Part shown: positions 1-12,245 of the stretch, one piece after another
Position numbering within the stretch: the stretch's first letter is position 1
Layout of the letters: every line of letters begins with the position of its first letter
DNA from: Harmothoe impar
Lineage: Eukaryota > Annelida > Polychaeta > Phyllodocida > Polynoidae
Direction: 5' to 3'
DNA length: 64,000 bases
Assembly (NCBI GenBank): GCA_947462335.1
Contig: OX381707.1
Span: 32,601,618 to 32,665,617, forward strand
The notes under the pieces: generated by a model
What the model was told of the DNA's origin: nothing
What the model saw: the letters and a program-made list of their open reading frames with translations, nothing else
Databases searched by the model: none
Translations under genes and position numbers: made by a program

Positions 1-180
1 GATGAAATAATTTCTTGTTGATCCAATCGAAGGCCACATAAAATTACGCTAGTCTTTTCTTTTAACACAGCTGGCCTAACATGTCAGAGCTGATATCATG
101 TACCATAATCATAATAATCTCATCCAATTAACAATTATAGACATTGTGCTAATTTCATGGTTGTTTTCCCATGTTAATAG

Positions 181-3100
181 GTGTGATTGGGTCGTTGTAC
201 TCAACACTACAGTTTATCTCCAACCCGCTGATGGGCGCTGCCTCCGATGTGTATGGCCGCCGACCCGTTTTACTCTTCTCCCTGGTACTTGAAATTTGGA
301 TACTTCTTGTAGTTAGGCCAGACCAAAAAAAAAAGTTGGTCAATGGATTTTGCGCACCTTATTTTTGGAAATAAAAATTTTTGTCAATGGATTTCGCTCG
401 CTTCATTTTTTTCAAAATTGAGAATTTTTTTTTTTTTCCAAATGTTTCTCCCAGTAATTCCCCCAGATCAACCAATATTTTTTTCTGTTAGGGGTCCACT
501 AAGAACTTTTGTCAAAGGATGGGTTCAAAAAAAAAATAATAGTCGCTCGCTCCACTTTTCCACTGACAAAACTCCATTGACAAAAAAAAATTCTTAAAAA
601 AAAAAAAAATTCGCTGTACGCACCATTTTTTGAAAAGTGAAATCCATTGACCAACTTTTTTTTTTGGTGTGGCCTTACCAGTAGTGAATTATGTCCTTGG
701 TGGGAAAGAGATGCTATTTGTGATTAAGTTGAAAAAGAAGAAACTTCTTAAAGCCAGTAAAATGATCTCCATACATTACATGTCTGAGAGGAGAGCTTTT
801 TTAAATGAAAGGGTGCATAGGCCCAATTCCTCTCTGCTATTAAGCAAAGTACAGACTGAGCAAGTCTGACTTTGACATTCATGTAGTGACTATACATGTA
901 GTCATCTCATGAAATTATCAAAACTCAAGGACAAGTCATAAGTCCTTTTGATTATTAGTAAATTGCACCCGTCCCCTCTTCTAGTATAGTAGTAGGAATG
1001 AATATTCTATGCGAAGCACTTGATGTGGCTCAATAAAAATAATAAATGTGTATATGTACGTTCAGCATTAAAGTAATACATGAAATAACATTTTTTTAAA
1101 TCTCTTTTTCCAGGTGGGGATCAGTTTGTCTCACCTTGTGTGGATGTTCTCCTCCAATTTCTCCATCTTCGTGTTGGCGCGTATTATCGGGGGCATCTCC
1201 AAGGGTAACATCAGTTTGAGCACCGCCGTCATGGTCGACCTGTTACCTGAAAAACACCGTGGAAGGGGCATGGTAAGAAGCTTTATATGGATTTATCAAA
1301 GCAATTGTATTATCATAGATAAATGTAATCAAACGTCATTTTGATAATTTATTAAGTACAGTAAGATCTCGTTAGAAGGAGGGCCATGGGACCAGACCAA
1401 TTTGTTCCTTATAAGCAATGTTCCTTAAGTTACAACCAATACGAAAGATTATTGAGAACGGAGAATCTAGACAGTGAAAAAATTTTGCTCCCTAAATCAG
1501 GAAGCTCCTTGCATCAGTCCCCCATATAGCAAAATGTCAATGGAAACTTTAAAAACATTTTAATGTATTAAATTCCTCTCAGGCTATGTGAGTTTCCAGG
1601 CCCATTTTGATATTCATCATATAAAAGGGATTTTTACAGACACCAGGGTCACCCCTGCCATTCTCATCAAAATTTTCCTATTTTTTCTCGACAGGCACTA
1701 GTGGGTGTGGCCTTCTCTCTTGGTTTCCTGATCGGGCCCATGATAGGAGCGGGCTTCGCAGTGCAGGTCCGGGCAAATGAGGAGAAAGCCGGAGTATTTT
1801 TCTTCGCAACAGCTGTCTTCGCTCTTGTGCTATCACTCATCGATCTTGTGTTTGTCTTTTTCTGCTTCAAAGAATCTCTACCAGAGGAGAAGCGGGTATG
1901 TGGATTTTAGTACTATTGGGAGTTATGTAAGGATTAGATATCCTGCAGGTTTTTGATATTTTGTATGTGTATGCGAATTGAACACCAGGTCTGCACATAC
2001 ATGTAATTACCTTACGAAAGTTTGGCAAAGAACAGCTCACTTTGAGATCTCTTCTAGCAGTGAAATCTTAACAGAATTACCTAGGAAAAAATATATTGGC
2101 CTATAACCATTTATTATTCAACTCGTATTACACGTTACTGCGGCCATTAGAAAGGCTTTAATTATATAGGTCTAGCAAACAAGATTTTTAAAAATCTATC
2201 ACTGTATTCCTTAAAAATCAGAATTAAATGCAAACATTATTATCGTGTTGCAGGCCTCCTCCCTGGGCAGCGGTGTTCAACGCGCACTAGATCTTATCAA
2301 CCCGGTGGCACTGTTTAAGTTTTCCGCCATCACCAATATGAAACCAGCAAGTAAGTAACCTCCTTTTTCACCAGATGTGTCCACCATTGTGATGATAGTA
2401 AATCCAAAATAGTTCCTCTTTGGACACTTGTCTTACCAGTATCTCCTTATAGTGCAATGCAAAAAGAAGAAAGAAAGTGTTAATGTCATCTTCCAAAAGC
2501 CTGATATACCAAATCTGGGAATTTGTTCTTCATTATCAACCTTGGTATGCTCAAGTGTTTTGGAGGGTTTGTTAAAACGTTTGAGTGAATCTAGGATTGA
2601 ACAGTTCAACATAATTCCCCGGGATTGTAAAGCCAGGTGTAAACTTTAACAGTTCAAAATACTGTAATATGTACAGTTTTGTGAGGACTGAGTAAAGAAA
2701 ACAGAAATTCAATGAATGAATTTCACCAAAATTAATTCTATAAGTAATGGCAAACACCATCCATGAATTCAACATGTGTTCCTCCTTCATGTTGCAGACC
2801 TGACATCCATCAGACGGCTAGGCCTGGTCTACTTCATCTACCTCTTCCTCTACTCAGGGTTAGAATTCACCCTCACCTTCCTCACCCACAACCGCTTCAA
2901 CTATGATGGGTAAGTATTTCCTTTTATTTCTAAGAATGGATAAGATTATTACCATATATTATGTATAGATTTTACTCCACCTCAGCCCATGGTTTTCTGT
3001 AACTGATACATTTATGTACCAGTCAACCACTATACTTATTAGGCGTGAATGGTGTATTGCTGAAATAGGACACAATACATTTCAGAGCCTCCCCCTAGTG

Positions 3101-5369
3101 GGATGGTGAGTAACTACTGACCGGTTCCATCACCAGTACGCCACCTATAGTGGTGGCATAGAACTAGGTCCCAAGGACTATTGACTGTTCAGAAGGTCTC
3201 GATGTGTCAGTGCGGTATCATCCAGATAAATTTTACTCAATACATTAACTCACTTAAGCACCCTGACCCTGAGTAAAATATGGTGTGAATTACATATTCA
3301 ATCATAAGTAATGATGAGGGGATTGTCTACTATTGTTCTACTGGCATAATGCAGAAATTAGGAATGATATTTAAGATATCTATATTCTGTTTGTCTCGTA
3401 GAATGAAACAAGGAAGGATGTTTTTCCTCATAGGCTTCATCATGATGTTAGTACAAGGTAAGTGTCTAAAGTGTATAACTTTTGCTACGTAATGCAGGCA
3501 TGTCAAATGTCGCACCATTGGCTTGAGAAAAGCCAAAGCAAACACTGCTTTTCCAACATACAGTCACAGTTGTATCATGAAAATGTTTACAGGCAAGAAA
3601 CAATGTCATATAAGATAATTAAGTAGGACCTCTCACAAAGAGTACACAATAACAAGAAGTGGGTTTCATGAGAATTATAGCAATTGTAAAACAATGCCCA
3701 TGACAACAACAAGGTTAATTCACACAACCACAATAATAGCGTAATTTAAATTCTTGTATTTCTCTTTCTCAGGTGGTTATGTAAGGCGATTAAAACAGGG
3801 CACAGAAAAGAAATTAGCACTCAGGGTGAGTATGATTAACTCTACAATTTCCCATTACCCCCCTGTTAATTATTTCAACTAGAGATACATTTCAATGAAA
3901 GCCTTGTTCATTGAAGCTTCTATTTTGTATGATCTGTTCCGTTTAGCATTCATCCATCATTTTATGTGACTAGGAAATTTGCCCAATTATTAGAAAATAA
4001 AATACGCAATTGCAAAGATATTGCGAAATGTGACATAATTAATTCGTGTCGCACCATGTCAAGAATTTTCTCAAGAAAGTACAGTGATACAAGTTCATAG
4101 ATATTTTGACAAATCATTTTGCCAATAACATTTTCATTAGTGAGCAAGATTCATGTTTTAGATAAGTTTACCAATTAATTGTTTATTTCCAAGGTATAAA
4201 TGTCCTGTTTGAATATAAACCAATGGGTGTGTTTTTCCTCTACCAGGGTATGGCAATCCTCATCCCGTCATTGTTCATCATAGGCCTCGGCTACAAGGAG
4301 GTGGTTATGTACATAGGGCTTGTCCTCTTCTCATTTGGTGAGTATTCTATCATAATCACCTTCCTCCAGAAGACAGTGTAATGGTGATTTCATCCAGGAG
4401 TAAAACAATTGTAAATATACTGCACACCCTTTGTAAATGAAGTAAACACAATTGTAAAACGAGGTAAAAACCATTATAAACCTAGTGATTGCTTTGTTTG
4501 ATTGAAAATATTATCAGTAAAGTAAAATTATGCTCATTTACTATGGAAGTGCCTCTACATGGGTAAAAACCCGACACGGGCGACACGGCCCTTTTAGGCC
4601 TTTTTAAAAATCGACGGACACAGGGAATTTAGAGATGAAAATCGACCAACGAGGATTTTTCCTTAAGCTCTTATATACCTAAAATTCGACATAATGACAT
4701 GATCCTTCTGCTAAAAGTCGACACAGTGACACAGTCAACTTTGTGGGTACCTATGCAGAGGCATATGGAAACTCTTCCATTCACTGGCATCTCATTTCAT
4801 TATCGAATAACTCAGAATATCAATATTAAGAAATAAGGGTATAAACTGGAAATTATAGTGTATACTTAAATTCCTTGAAATATAGTACTTGTCCTTAAAT
4901 ATATATATTTTATCTTTTCCAGCTTCTGCCACAGTGGTGCCTTGTATGACAACCCTTGTCTCTAACTTCGGTGATGATGACCAGAAGGGAACCGTTATCG
5001 GTATATTCCGCTCCCTGGGCGCGTTAGCGCGCGCTGTCGGACCAGTAGTTGCCTCTACAAGTATGATCAGCTAGAATAATTCATGAATTTATTTAACCAA
5101 AAACAATTAGTCATTCCAATGCTCAACCCATGATAGAACTTCCACTTACTTTATATACTTCACATTCTATTGATATATGTATTCAGTCAGGGCTTATTGT
5201 CTTGATGCAGGAATGCTTTTGATATTCTAATATTTATATTGTTGAATTGTGTATTTCAGTGTACTGGAGTGCAGGGCCAGCAGTGTCCTATATGGTAGGA
5301 GGGGCACTCCTTATTGTGCCCATGCTACTGTTTAAGTCTACAAACCCACGAATCGCACACAAGGAGTAA
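181..5369 (+). CDS. MFSD10: MFSD10-like major facilitator transporter, 3' ten exons (5' end outside window)
   Basis: Multi-pass membrane transporter of the major facilitator superfamily; the closest family I recognise is MFSD10 (TETRAN), a putative organic-anion carrier. Exons read in continuous frame with GT-AG borders: 181-284, 1114-1272, 1695-1895, 2254-2350, 2798-2909, 3402-3457, 3773-3825, 4247-4337, 4923-5060, 5260-5369 (stop TAA). They encode 372 residues against about 455 in the human protein, so roughly the first 80 residues, including membrane segment 1, lie upstream of the window. The first exon carries the MFS loop 2-3 signature DVYGRRPVLLFSL. The second holds ARIIGGISKGNISLSTAVMV and the loop PEKHRGRGM. 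Hydrophobic segments follow in most later exons, and the chain ends KSTNPRIAHKE. Exons are more GC-rich than the introns. Intron 285-1113 holds a fold-back element. MFSD9 or another MFS relative is the alternative, but exon-to-exon continuity makes the gene itself secure. Confidence 0.88.
314..677. repeat. Fold-back (MITE-like) element in an MFSD10 intron
   Basis: The left end reads TAGGCCAGACC, an A-run, then GTTGGTCAATGGATTT. The right end is its reverse complement: AAATCCATTGACCAAC, a T-run, then GGTGTGGCCTTA. The inverted ends are about 40 bp with low-complexity A/T runs between them. There is no coding capacity. A sister copy lies at 5988-6365. It sits wholly within the intron and leaves the splice sites untouched. 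Confidence 0.75.
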
Positions 5370-5987
5370 TGCTACAACCCACCGATAATGGAACAGTACT
5401 TAATGCAGGCTAACAGAGCAGATGCATTATTATTTTTTAAATGCAAGGTTTTACTAAAGCTTTTGAATATTGTTATAGAATGGAAAAAATGATCATGTAG
5501 ATTGGTTACAGCCATGAATTCAAGTCAGTTGTTGTTGGTTATGCATCGCTTTGTGGCTTAAGATGCTGTGATTTTACTCTGGTGACATTTAAGTGGAGGG
5601 TATTTTTGTTTTATAAACTCGTACATTTTCATCTACTGACATTTTACATATCTCACTATATGAACATGTGATATACAAATGGCATTTGACATCGTATTGA
5701 CATTGCAAAAGATCACACCAATTGATGTTTATATTTTTAACGCATTTGAAATCGAATCAAAATATTCTACTAGGTAGTTCTTTTGTGCTCATTGTGTCAT
5801 TCTGATGAAACTGTCATGGGTAAAAGTGAACCACGTTGTATCTCATTGTCTGCATGAATATTTCACTTTTTTTATTCAGCGTTTAGTACTTAAATTTTAT
5901 CTTTAAAATCATTTTAAATTCAGTGTAGAAATGTTTTGTTATTCCTCGTGCATCAACCACAGTGGCCTTGATAAGAATCGACACTCC
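5370..5987 (+). other. Probable MFSD10 3' UTR and downstream AT-rich sequence
   Basis: Follows the MFSD10 stop directly. It has no open frame or known motif, and I found no clean AATAAA plus downstream element that fixes the polyadenylation site. Confidence 0.4.
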
Positions 5988-6365
5988 TAAGGCCACACCA
6001 AATTAAAAAGTTGGTCTATGGATTTTGTTTTCCAAAAATAGGTGCGGGAGGGCGAATTTTTTTTTTTTTTTTTTTCCAATTTTTTTTTTTGTCTATGGAT
6101 TTTAACCTTAAATTAGGGGGGCGGACGAATTTTTTTTTTTCCTGAGGGAAAATCTTTTTTTAGTTTTTTACGAACTGATATTTTCTGGCTAACAATGGCA
6201 GAAAAGGCCACCAAAAAAAATAATAATAATAAATCCAATTTCTCAGAAAATGATGCGGGCGCAGTCCATAGACACAATTTTTTTCAAAAAAAAAAAAAAA
6301 TTTCCATTTTCGAAAATATGGGGCGGGAAATCCGTAGACCAACTTTTTAATTTGGTGTGGCCTAA
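5988..6365. repeat. Second copy of the fold-back element at 314-677
   Basis: Ends are TAAGGCCACACCAAATTAAA on the left and its near-perfect inverse TTTAATTTGGTGTGGCC on the right, continuing into GTTGGTCTATGGATTT and its complement. The interior is T- and A-homopolymer-rich. Its length (about 378 bp) is close to that of the intronic copy (about 364 bp), so this looks like a dispersed MITE family. It carries no transposase. Confidence 0.8.
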
Positions 6366-8607
6366 AGTATTGAAGTATAATGTAATGCAGGTGCATTTTG
6401 TTGCTTGCATTATTTTTGTGAAAGTATTCAGCAAAACCATGAAAGATGTAATATTTAATATAAAGTAATGAGATGTAATAATATAATCATCGTTATACTG
6501 ATATTATTGTGTAACCGTCATGACTTAATTTGTATTGTCCGACATTATTTTAGCAGGTATACTGTAGAAGCCGAGTAATGTAGACGTTACCTCAAACAAT
6601 TTTGCCATATAGAATACCATGTCTACATTATAATGAATTTAATTGAAATATATCCAGAAATGGCTGGAAAGCAAGTCTGTAAAAACTAACATGCAAACAC
6701 CCACCATTAACTACAATGTATGATATCGTACTTCTTCTGAGCAGCGTTTACATTAATTTGTTACTATTTCTTACAACCCACCAATATCACGCTCCATTGT
6801 CTGCAAACTTCAGCCACTGATCAAAATACTGCATTCCTATATTTATATTTGTTACAGACTATGTACATGTATAATTCCACCAGAGAAGTATGTACCGTAT
6901 TTTTCTTAAAACATGATCACTGTGCTGCGCTGTAAGCTAATTTTAAAACTAGATATTTGCAACGTATCATATTTAAGACATATCACTCCAGAATAACCTT
7001 TTTCATGGAATGTTACCAAACTCTCAGAGTACTCAAGAGTGTAACATTGCAATATCAAGGTGTAAATGTGTAGTATTGTAAACAAGAGTACTACTTGTAG
7101 TAAATGATAACTAAAGAAAGTTTGCAAGAGTGTATAAATAAATGAGTGAGTTCTAATATCACTCATAATATTGTAGAAGCATAACATTGCTTCATATTTA
7201 CAATCTTTATATAAATATTTGACGCATTCAACAAGCCGTACATGTTACACGTTACCAATTATAAAAGTACAACATAATTAATAATAATTATATCTAAATG
7301 TGTGTTTGTATGAAATTCAAACTCATCACTGCTTATTGGCTACATGAAAGTATTTTGGTAAAATATATTGGCAATATATTCATATACTCATGACTGAGGA
7401 GAAGCTTCTCTGATAAACCAAGTACATGTACATATTATGTAAACCTGAAAGATTTATAAGACTTTTCTATTACAGTCATAAAGACATTCCCGACTGGATA
7501 TAGATGCTATTGAACTTGTGGTCAATTTCTCTATTCTGTAAATGCAATGTATGTTCAAATGTAACGTTCAAAAAAATATCGCTTTCCCTTTTGCCTTAAA
7601 GGTGCTAACATATTTGTCTTCTTCCTCTTTTGGTGCAAGCTGTGCTTGCTAAATGACATACGTCATCATGATATGCTTGCTAAAGAACATAGCTCATTAT
7701 GATATGCCATACACAACATTACCATATTCTAGAGTCAAACACGTTAAATGTAAAACACATAATACTTGCCAAAACCCACCCTTGCAGGTCTATTGTTACC
7801 ATGTCATAACATGACACAGTGTCAGTAGTACTTAAAGTGGCATTAAAGGTATATTTAAAATTGCACCGTACATTACCATTCAATATGGTAGTTACTGCTT
7901 TGTGTCTGCTAAAATGACCAACTTTATGAGTTATGAACAAATACCCTTGCTAAACATATACAACATGTGAATGAGGTATGGGTGTTCTGGCAAATGCCCT
8001 GGATATTACAGAGCTTTTTTTAAAATAAATAATAAAGAACAAATAAATTTATATTGATATATTGAAATCTTCATCTGTTGCTTGTTATCTGTAAGTCATC
8101 ATGAATTCATGATTACAATCTATTTCAGATTGGTCTTCATGAATATCAATTTGTATTGAGTATAGTACTATATTATTATATAATGCTGCATCTGATGAAA
8201 TTCATATCAATTATGGGATTTAAGTCATTAGTCATAAAAAGTAGCACTTATGTATTGTATATTAGTGAAATGAACGCTGCCTGCTAATGGTTTCAAAACC
8301 GAGGTATTAATAATCTTGAACAAACTATACGAGTTGGTAATTTGAGGAAGCCAATCTTTGGCTATTGTGAGTAGGCTTGTAAATGGGAACCATTCCAATG
8401 GTTTCCAGGTGACATTTCATACTTTTTTATGAGTTATATGATTGGATATACCTTGAATTAGGGTGATTGTTCAAGTAGATTTTATTCTGGAATTAAATAT
8501 GAAGCTAGGTTCCGTATAATACATGTAGTGGATCCTATATACTTCTGTCTCCAGATTGCCTCATAATGTTTCTCCTTCCTCCTTCTCTGTGATAGGTATT
8601 AGAGATT
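6366..8607. other. AT-rich intergenic stretch, no gene seen
   Basis: About 2.2 kb between the convergent MFSD10 and galactosyltransferase genes. Only short chance frames are present. AATAAA-like words cluster around 8022-8047 but cannot be assigned to either gene. Confidence 0.5.
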
Positions 8608-9984
8608 TTATCTTTGTCTCCCCTTGGTTAATCCTTTATTCCCTTTAACCCTGAATCTGGGAAGCTGTGTCAGGTTCTGGGGACACAGAGACCAGATTCT
8701 ATTAATAAGTGGAGGTAATATCCTGTGCACTGTGTACATACCCGTATCGAGACCATACGCTCCACATCCACTGACGCTATTCGGTATACGCGGCATAGTG
8801 AGGAAACCCCCAATTCTCCTTAACTTATACCCAAGTTGCTTTGCACATAGTGATATATACACATCCTCCAAGAAGAAAAAGGGGACATTGGGTGAGATCT
8901 TTAAGATATCAAGAGCCACCTGTTTTGGTATGACATAGCCCGTACCAGAGCACAATCCAGGGTAGGGGCCATTCGGGTACTCTATGCGAGACACATAGTA
9001 CTTGCTCTTAGAGTTTCTGATGGGCCACCCTGTCATTCTGCATGCTCCTATAATACTTGTGTTCAGTGCAGTCCAGTTGAGAAGCCTAAGTAGGTTGGGT
9101 ACATGTGTAAATACATCATCATCGGTTTTCATTATGTACCTTGCGCTCGGGCAAAATTTAGCGGCCCATTCCAGTGCCATCATGGTTTTTAGGGTTAGAT
9201 TCCTGTAGGAATCAGTAAAATTCTGAACAATAATGTCTTTATATTGGTTTCCCTCCATGATAAGTTTAGAATTGTTGCTCTTTAAGGAATATCCCAGGAG
9301 GAAGGCATACCTTACTTCTGGGTGGGTGTTATTCCTAGTGAGTGATCCCCAAGTTGACCGGATACCTTGTCGCCTCATCCACTGTTCATGGGTGGTTGTG
9401 ATAAGAATGAGAAGTTTCAATGATGACGTCACATTTGCACAAACCTCAGGTGAGGTGACGGTGAATGTGTAAGGTCTCCTAAAGCAACCGCCGCAGGAAT
9501 CATTTCGCGAATCAGGATGGCGAGTCGCATTAAGATTCTCACTTGAAGTATAAAAATGATTCTGGGCCATGATATTCTGAAGACGCCGCCTATGTCCTTT
9601 AAACATCATCGGTCGCAGCTTTGCATATTTCGACATTGTTCTGAACATTGGTCCTTGTGATTTAACAGTTGATTTCGATGTGTCTTGAAATATAGCTGGG
9701 ACTGTAGGACGCACTGTTGTTGTATTTGTCTCATCGATATTGGCAGATATCTTCTGAAGAATCTTTGTACTCAGCATTGGCCCATGTCTGAATAGTATGA
9801 TTAGATACAGCATCCAGAGAATCCCAAGTGTTTTCAGTGGGTGGCGGAATAGACAATTGAAGTGATTTGCCATTTTAGAAAACGAGCTCACTCTCTCATT
9901 GCACGTTGAATGCATTGGATTGAATACATTAATTCCAGTTGTCTTTCCTAGATGCATAGTTGTGGACCATTCCCCGGCAAACAT
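8608..9984 (-). CDS. Beta-1,3-galactosyltransferase family protein (GT31), single exon
   Basis: Type II Golgi glycosyltransferase of family GT31, which transfers galactose or N-acetylglucosamine from UDP-sugar in beta-1,3 linkage. The 458-residue intact frame shows a short cytosolic tail, a signal anchor around residues 48-66 (LKTLGILWMLYLIILF), a stem with several N-x-S/T sites, then the catalytic domain. That domain contains RRQGIRSTWGS (204-214), the metal-binding MKTDDDVF motif (Asp triplet at 288-290), GLCSGTGYVIP near 343, and FLEDVYISLCAKQLG (EDVY at 373-376). The first ATG gives an unusually long cytosolic tail of about 47 residues; the Met at 38 (codon at 9873 on the minus strand) would give a more typical tail of about 10. 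It is intronless, as many B3GALT paralogues are. The acceptor specificity cannot be read from sequence. The gene converges on MFSD10. Confidence 0.93.
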   Translation of the reverse strand: MFAGEWSTTMHLGKTTGINVFNPMHSTCNERVSSFSKMANHFNCLFRHPLKTLGILWMLYLIILFRHGPMLSTKILQKISANIDETNTTTVRPTVPAIFQDTSKSTVKSQGPMFRTMSKYAKLRPMMFKGHRRRLQNIMAQNHFYTSSENLNATRHPDSRNDSCGGCFRRPYTFTVTSPEVCANVTSSLKLLILITTTHEQWMRRQGIRSTWGSLTRNNTHPEVRYAFLLGYSLKSNNSKLIMEGNQYKDIIVQNFTDSYRNLTLKTMMALEWAAKFCPSARYIMKTDDDVFTHVPNLLRLLNWTALNTSIIGACRMTGWPIRNSKSKYYVSRIEYPNGPYPGLCSGTGYVIPKQVALDILKISPNVPFFFLEDVYISLCAKQLGYKLRRIGGFLTMPRIPNSVSGCGAYGLDTGMYTVHRILPPLINRIWSLCPQNLTQLPRFRVKGNKGLTKGRQR

Positions 9985-12228
9985 TGAATACTGTTATAAG
10001 AGAAATAGGAAATTTGAATGTCAGTCCATAAGTAAGATTCTACATAATCGAATTGAGGGATTGAAATGTGTATCTAGCCCATTGGACATAGCGAGCTATC
10101 CCACGTTTCTTGTTAATTTGCAATAAAATATATTAAAATATTACAACACGGGCGAGCAGCTCGTTGGCACTACACTAATGCATCATTTGGACCCTTTGGG
10201 ATTGTATCAGCCCTGTAGGGTATGCATGGCAACTAACTCGCCAGGGCTGCAATCAAGTATATATACCATATACCGACGACAATATGGCATCATATATGCT
10301 ATAATACAAAGCAGATCGTTGAAGCGTTGAAGATATTGATTTCTATACAATTGTGCTCTCTATTACTAAGATGTGTTTTAACTAATTAAACTTACCAGAT
10401 GTATTGCTGTCAACGGCTTCAGCTCACACTTGGACAGTCGACAATTCAACTCTGACCTCTCCATAAATAACAGAAAATATCTGAACCAAAACCCACCCAT
10501 ACCAGCAATACCTACCCCTATCCAGCAGCAATTGGTACACTAGTTCCAATGCCACCCCCTCGTAACACACACGTATGGGTTCATAAATGTCTCTTTGTCT
10601 AATAAGGTCCTCATTTTGCTATACATACCAGTATGGTTTGAATTATCTACCTGCTTTTTTTTCTGAAAACCCCCTGCATACTGGTGTAATGTACCTACTG
10701 TCGAATACGAATCTGTCTTTCTAAAATAACATAAACGAGAATGCTATGCACTGGTATCGTGCATATATGGTGAGAATGTAGATTATGTAGTAGATATGGT
10801 ACAAGTGAGTCGCTGTACGAGTGTTATAAGCCAAGGACAATAGTAATAATTGCCCTCGGCGCTAATATCAAGGGAGGGGAATGCGATTGCGACACATGGA
10901 TACGTCCATTTAGAAAACATTCTAGCTTATCTCCAGTGCTTGCAAAGGAATCTATTCTTATGCCAATCAAGTTAGGGGATATGTTTATAATGTTTTTTTT
11001 TGGTAAAAATTAATGAGCATTCACTTCCTACAAATTACAAAACAATGACACATACACCAGCACCATAGTATACTATATGTTCGTTTGGAAGGGGACATGT
11101 GTTTCTGGGACCTCAGACGTGAATGATTTACACGTCTCCAGAACCAGCATAGGGGCTGCTCAGGGGTCCACAAAGACACAGTATATTCTCACCATGTGGG
11201 AAAATAAGATAGGGGCCCATGAAATGTTAGAGCATAATTTATGATGTTGGTGTACAATGACGCCACTACGGTGTTCCATGTAGTTGTCTTCTCACTGACC
11301 CATGCGGTGGGCCTTACCTCTTATCTATTGCCGCCTGACTGTTGGCCTTAATGAAAATAGGCTTTTTCAGGCAACCCCTGGACTACTGGAAGGAAGGAGT
11401 GATTTACAACGACCAGACAGGATACAAACAAAGTAGGGTTCACATCAGATTTATCAGGTGAGACAACTTGGTGTAACCTTTGAACTGTTCGTGTGATGTC
11501 CTTACTATTCTTATAGACTAAGAAAGGTGAGGCTGTACTAATGTAGAAAGCTACAGCTATATCTATAATAGTGTACTTGATGGTGTCTGACTGTTAAGCT
11601 TGCCTCCAGGCATTAGTGCATCAGGCAGACCATTCGGATGGGTATCAATCCCATAGAATAATGCCATAATTGAAATACTTTATGATTGTATATGTTGTCC
11701 ACAGAGGGTGACAGCTTTTGATTTAGAATGCAAGACTCTCAGTGGACCTTGGTATGTGAAGTTCAATTTTGCATCTAAAAAATACCTGTGAGCAGGCGAC
11801 CAGAAATGATGCCCCACTAGGGGGTAGGTGCGGATAATCTCTTCCGTTTGGCTGTTCACAATGATACGTATTATTCTTAGCATAAAATCATTTGCCACAT
11901 ATGTAATGTTCTCTGTCGTCATTCATGCATCCCTGGCAAGTAGTTTCACCAGAGCTGCATGCATGCATCATGACGACGAATGGAATAGCACACTAAAGTA
12001 TTATGATGCTATTAACCTTTTAAGGACGACGTAAGGCATTAATGCATCATGTCAGTGCTGCATTCAAGCATCATGCCTATCCTACGGTGTTGAGACACTC
12101 CCAAAGGCTCAGCATGATGCATTACTGCAGCACCGGCGAGTTACTCGGTTGCATTGGTGCATCATGACGCCCTATTAGTGATATCCCGCCCTTAATTAAA
12201 GGGTTAACAGTTCATATTGCTCCTCCAG
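9985..12228. other. Intergenic region between divergent galactosyltransferase and FAM151-like genes
   Basis: About 2.2 kb that should hold both promoters; no TATA box is convincing. Dispersed repeats with the word AATGCATCAT and a GGCGAG..CTCG start occur at about 10150-10260 and 12030-12170, and a related stretch lies at about 41170-41330. They suggest a low-copy mobile element, but no clean ends could be fixed. Confidence 0.4.
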
Positions 12229-12245
12229 CACCTACAAACACCACC

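Noticed and set aside
171..374. MFSD10 translation starting at the ATG at 171
   Set aside because: This ATG lies before the AG of a splice acceptor at 179-180, and the protein lacks membrane segment 1, so true coding begins in upstream exons outside the window.
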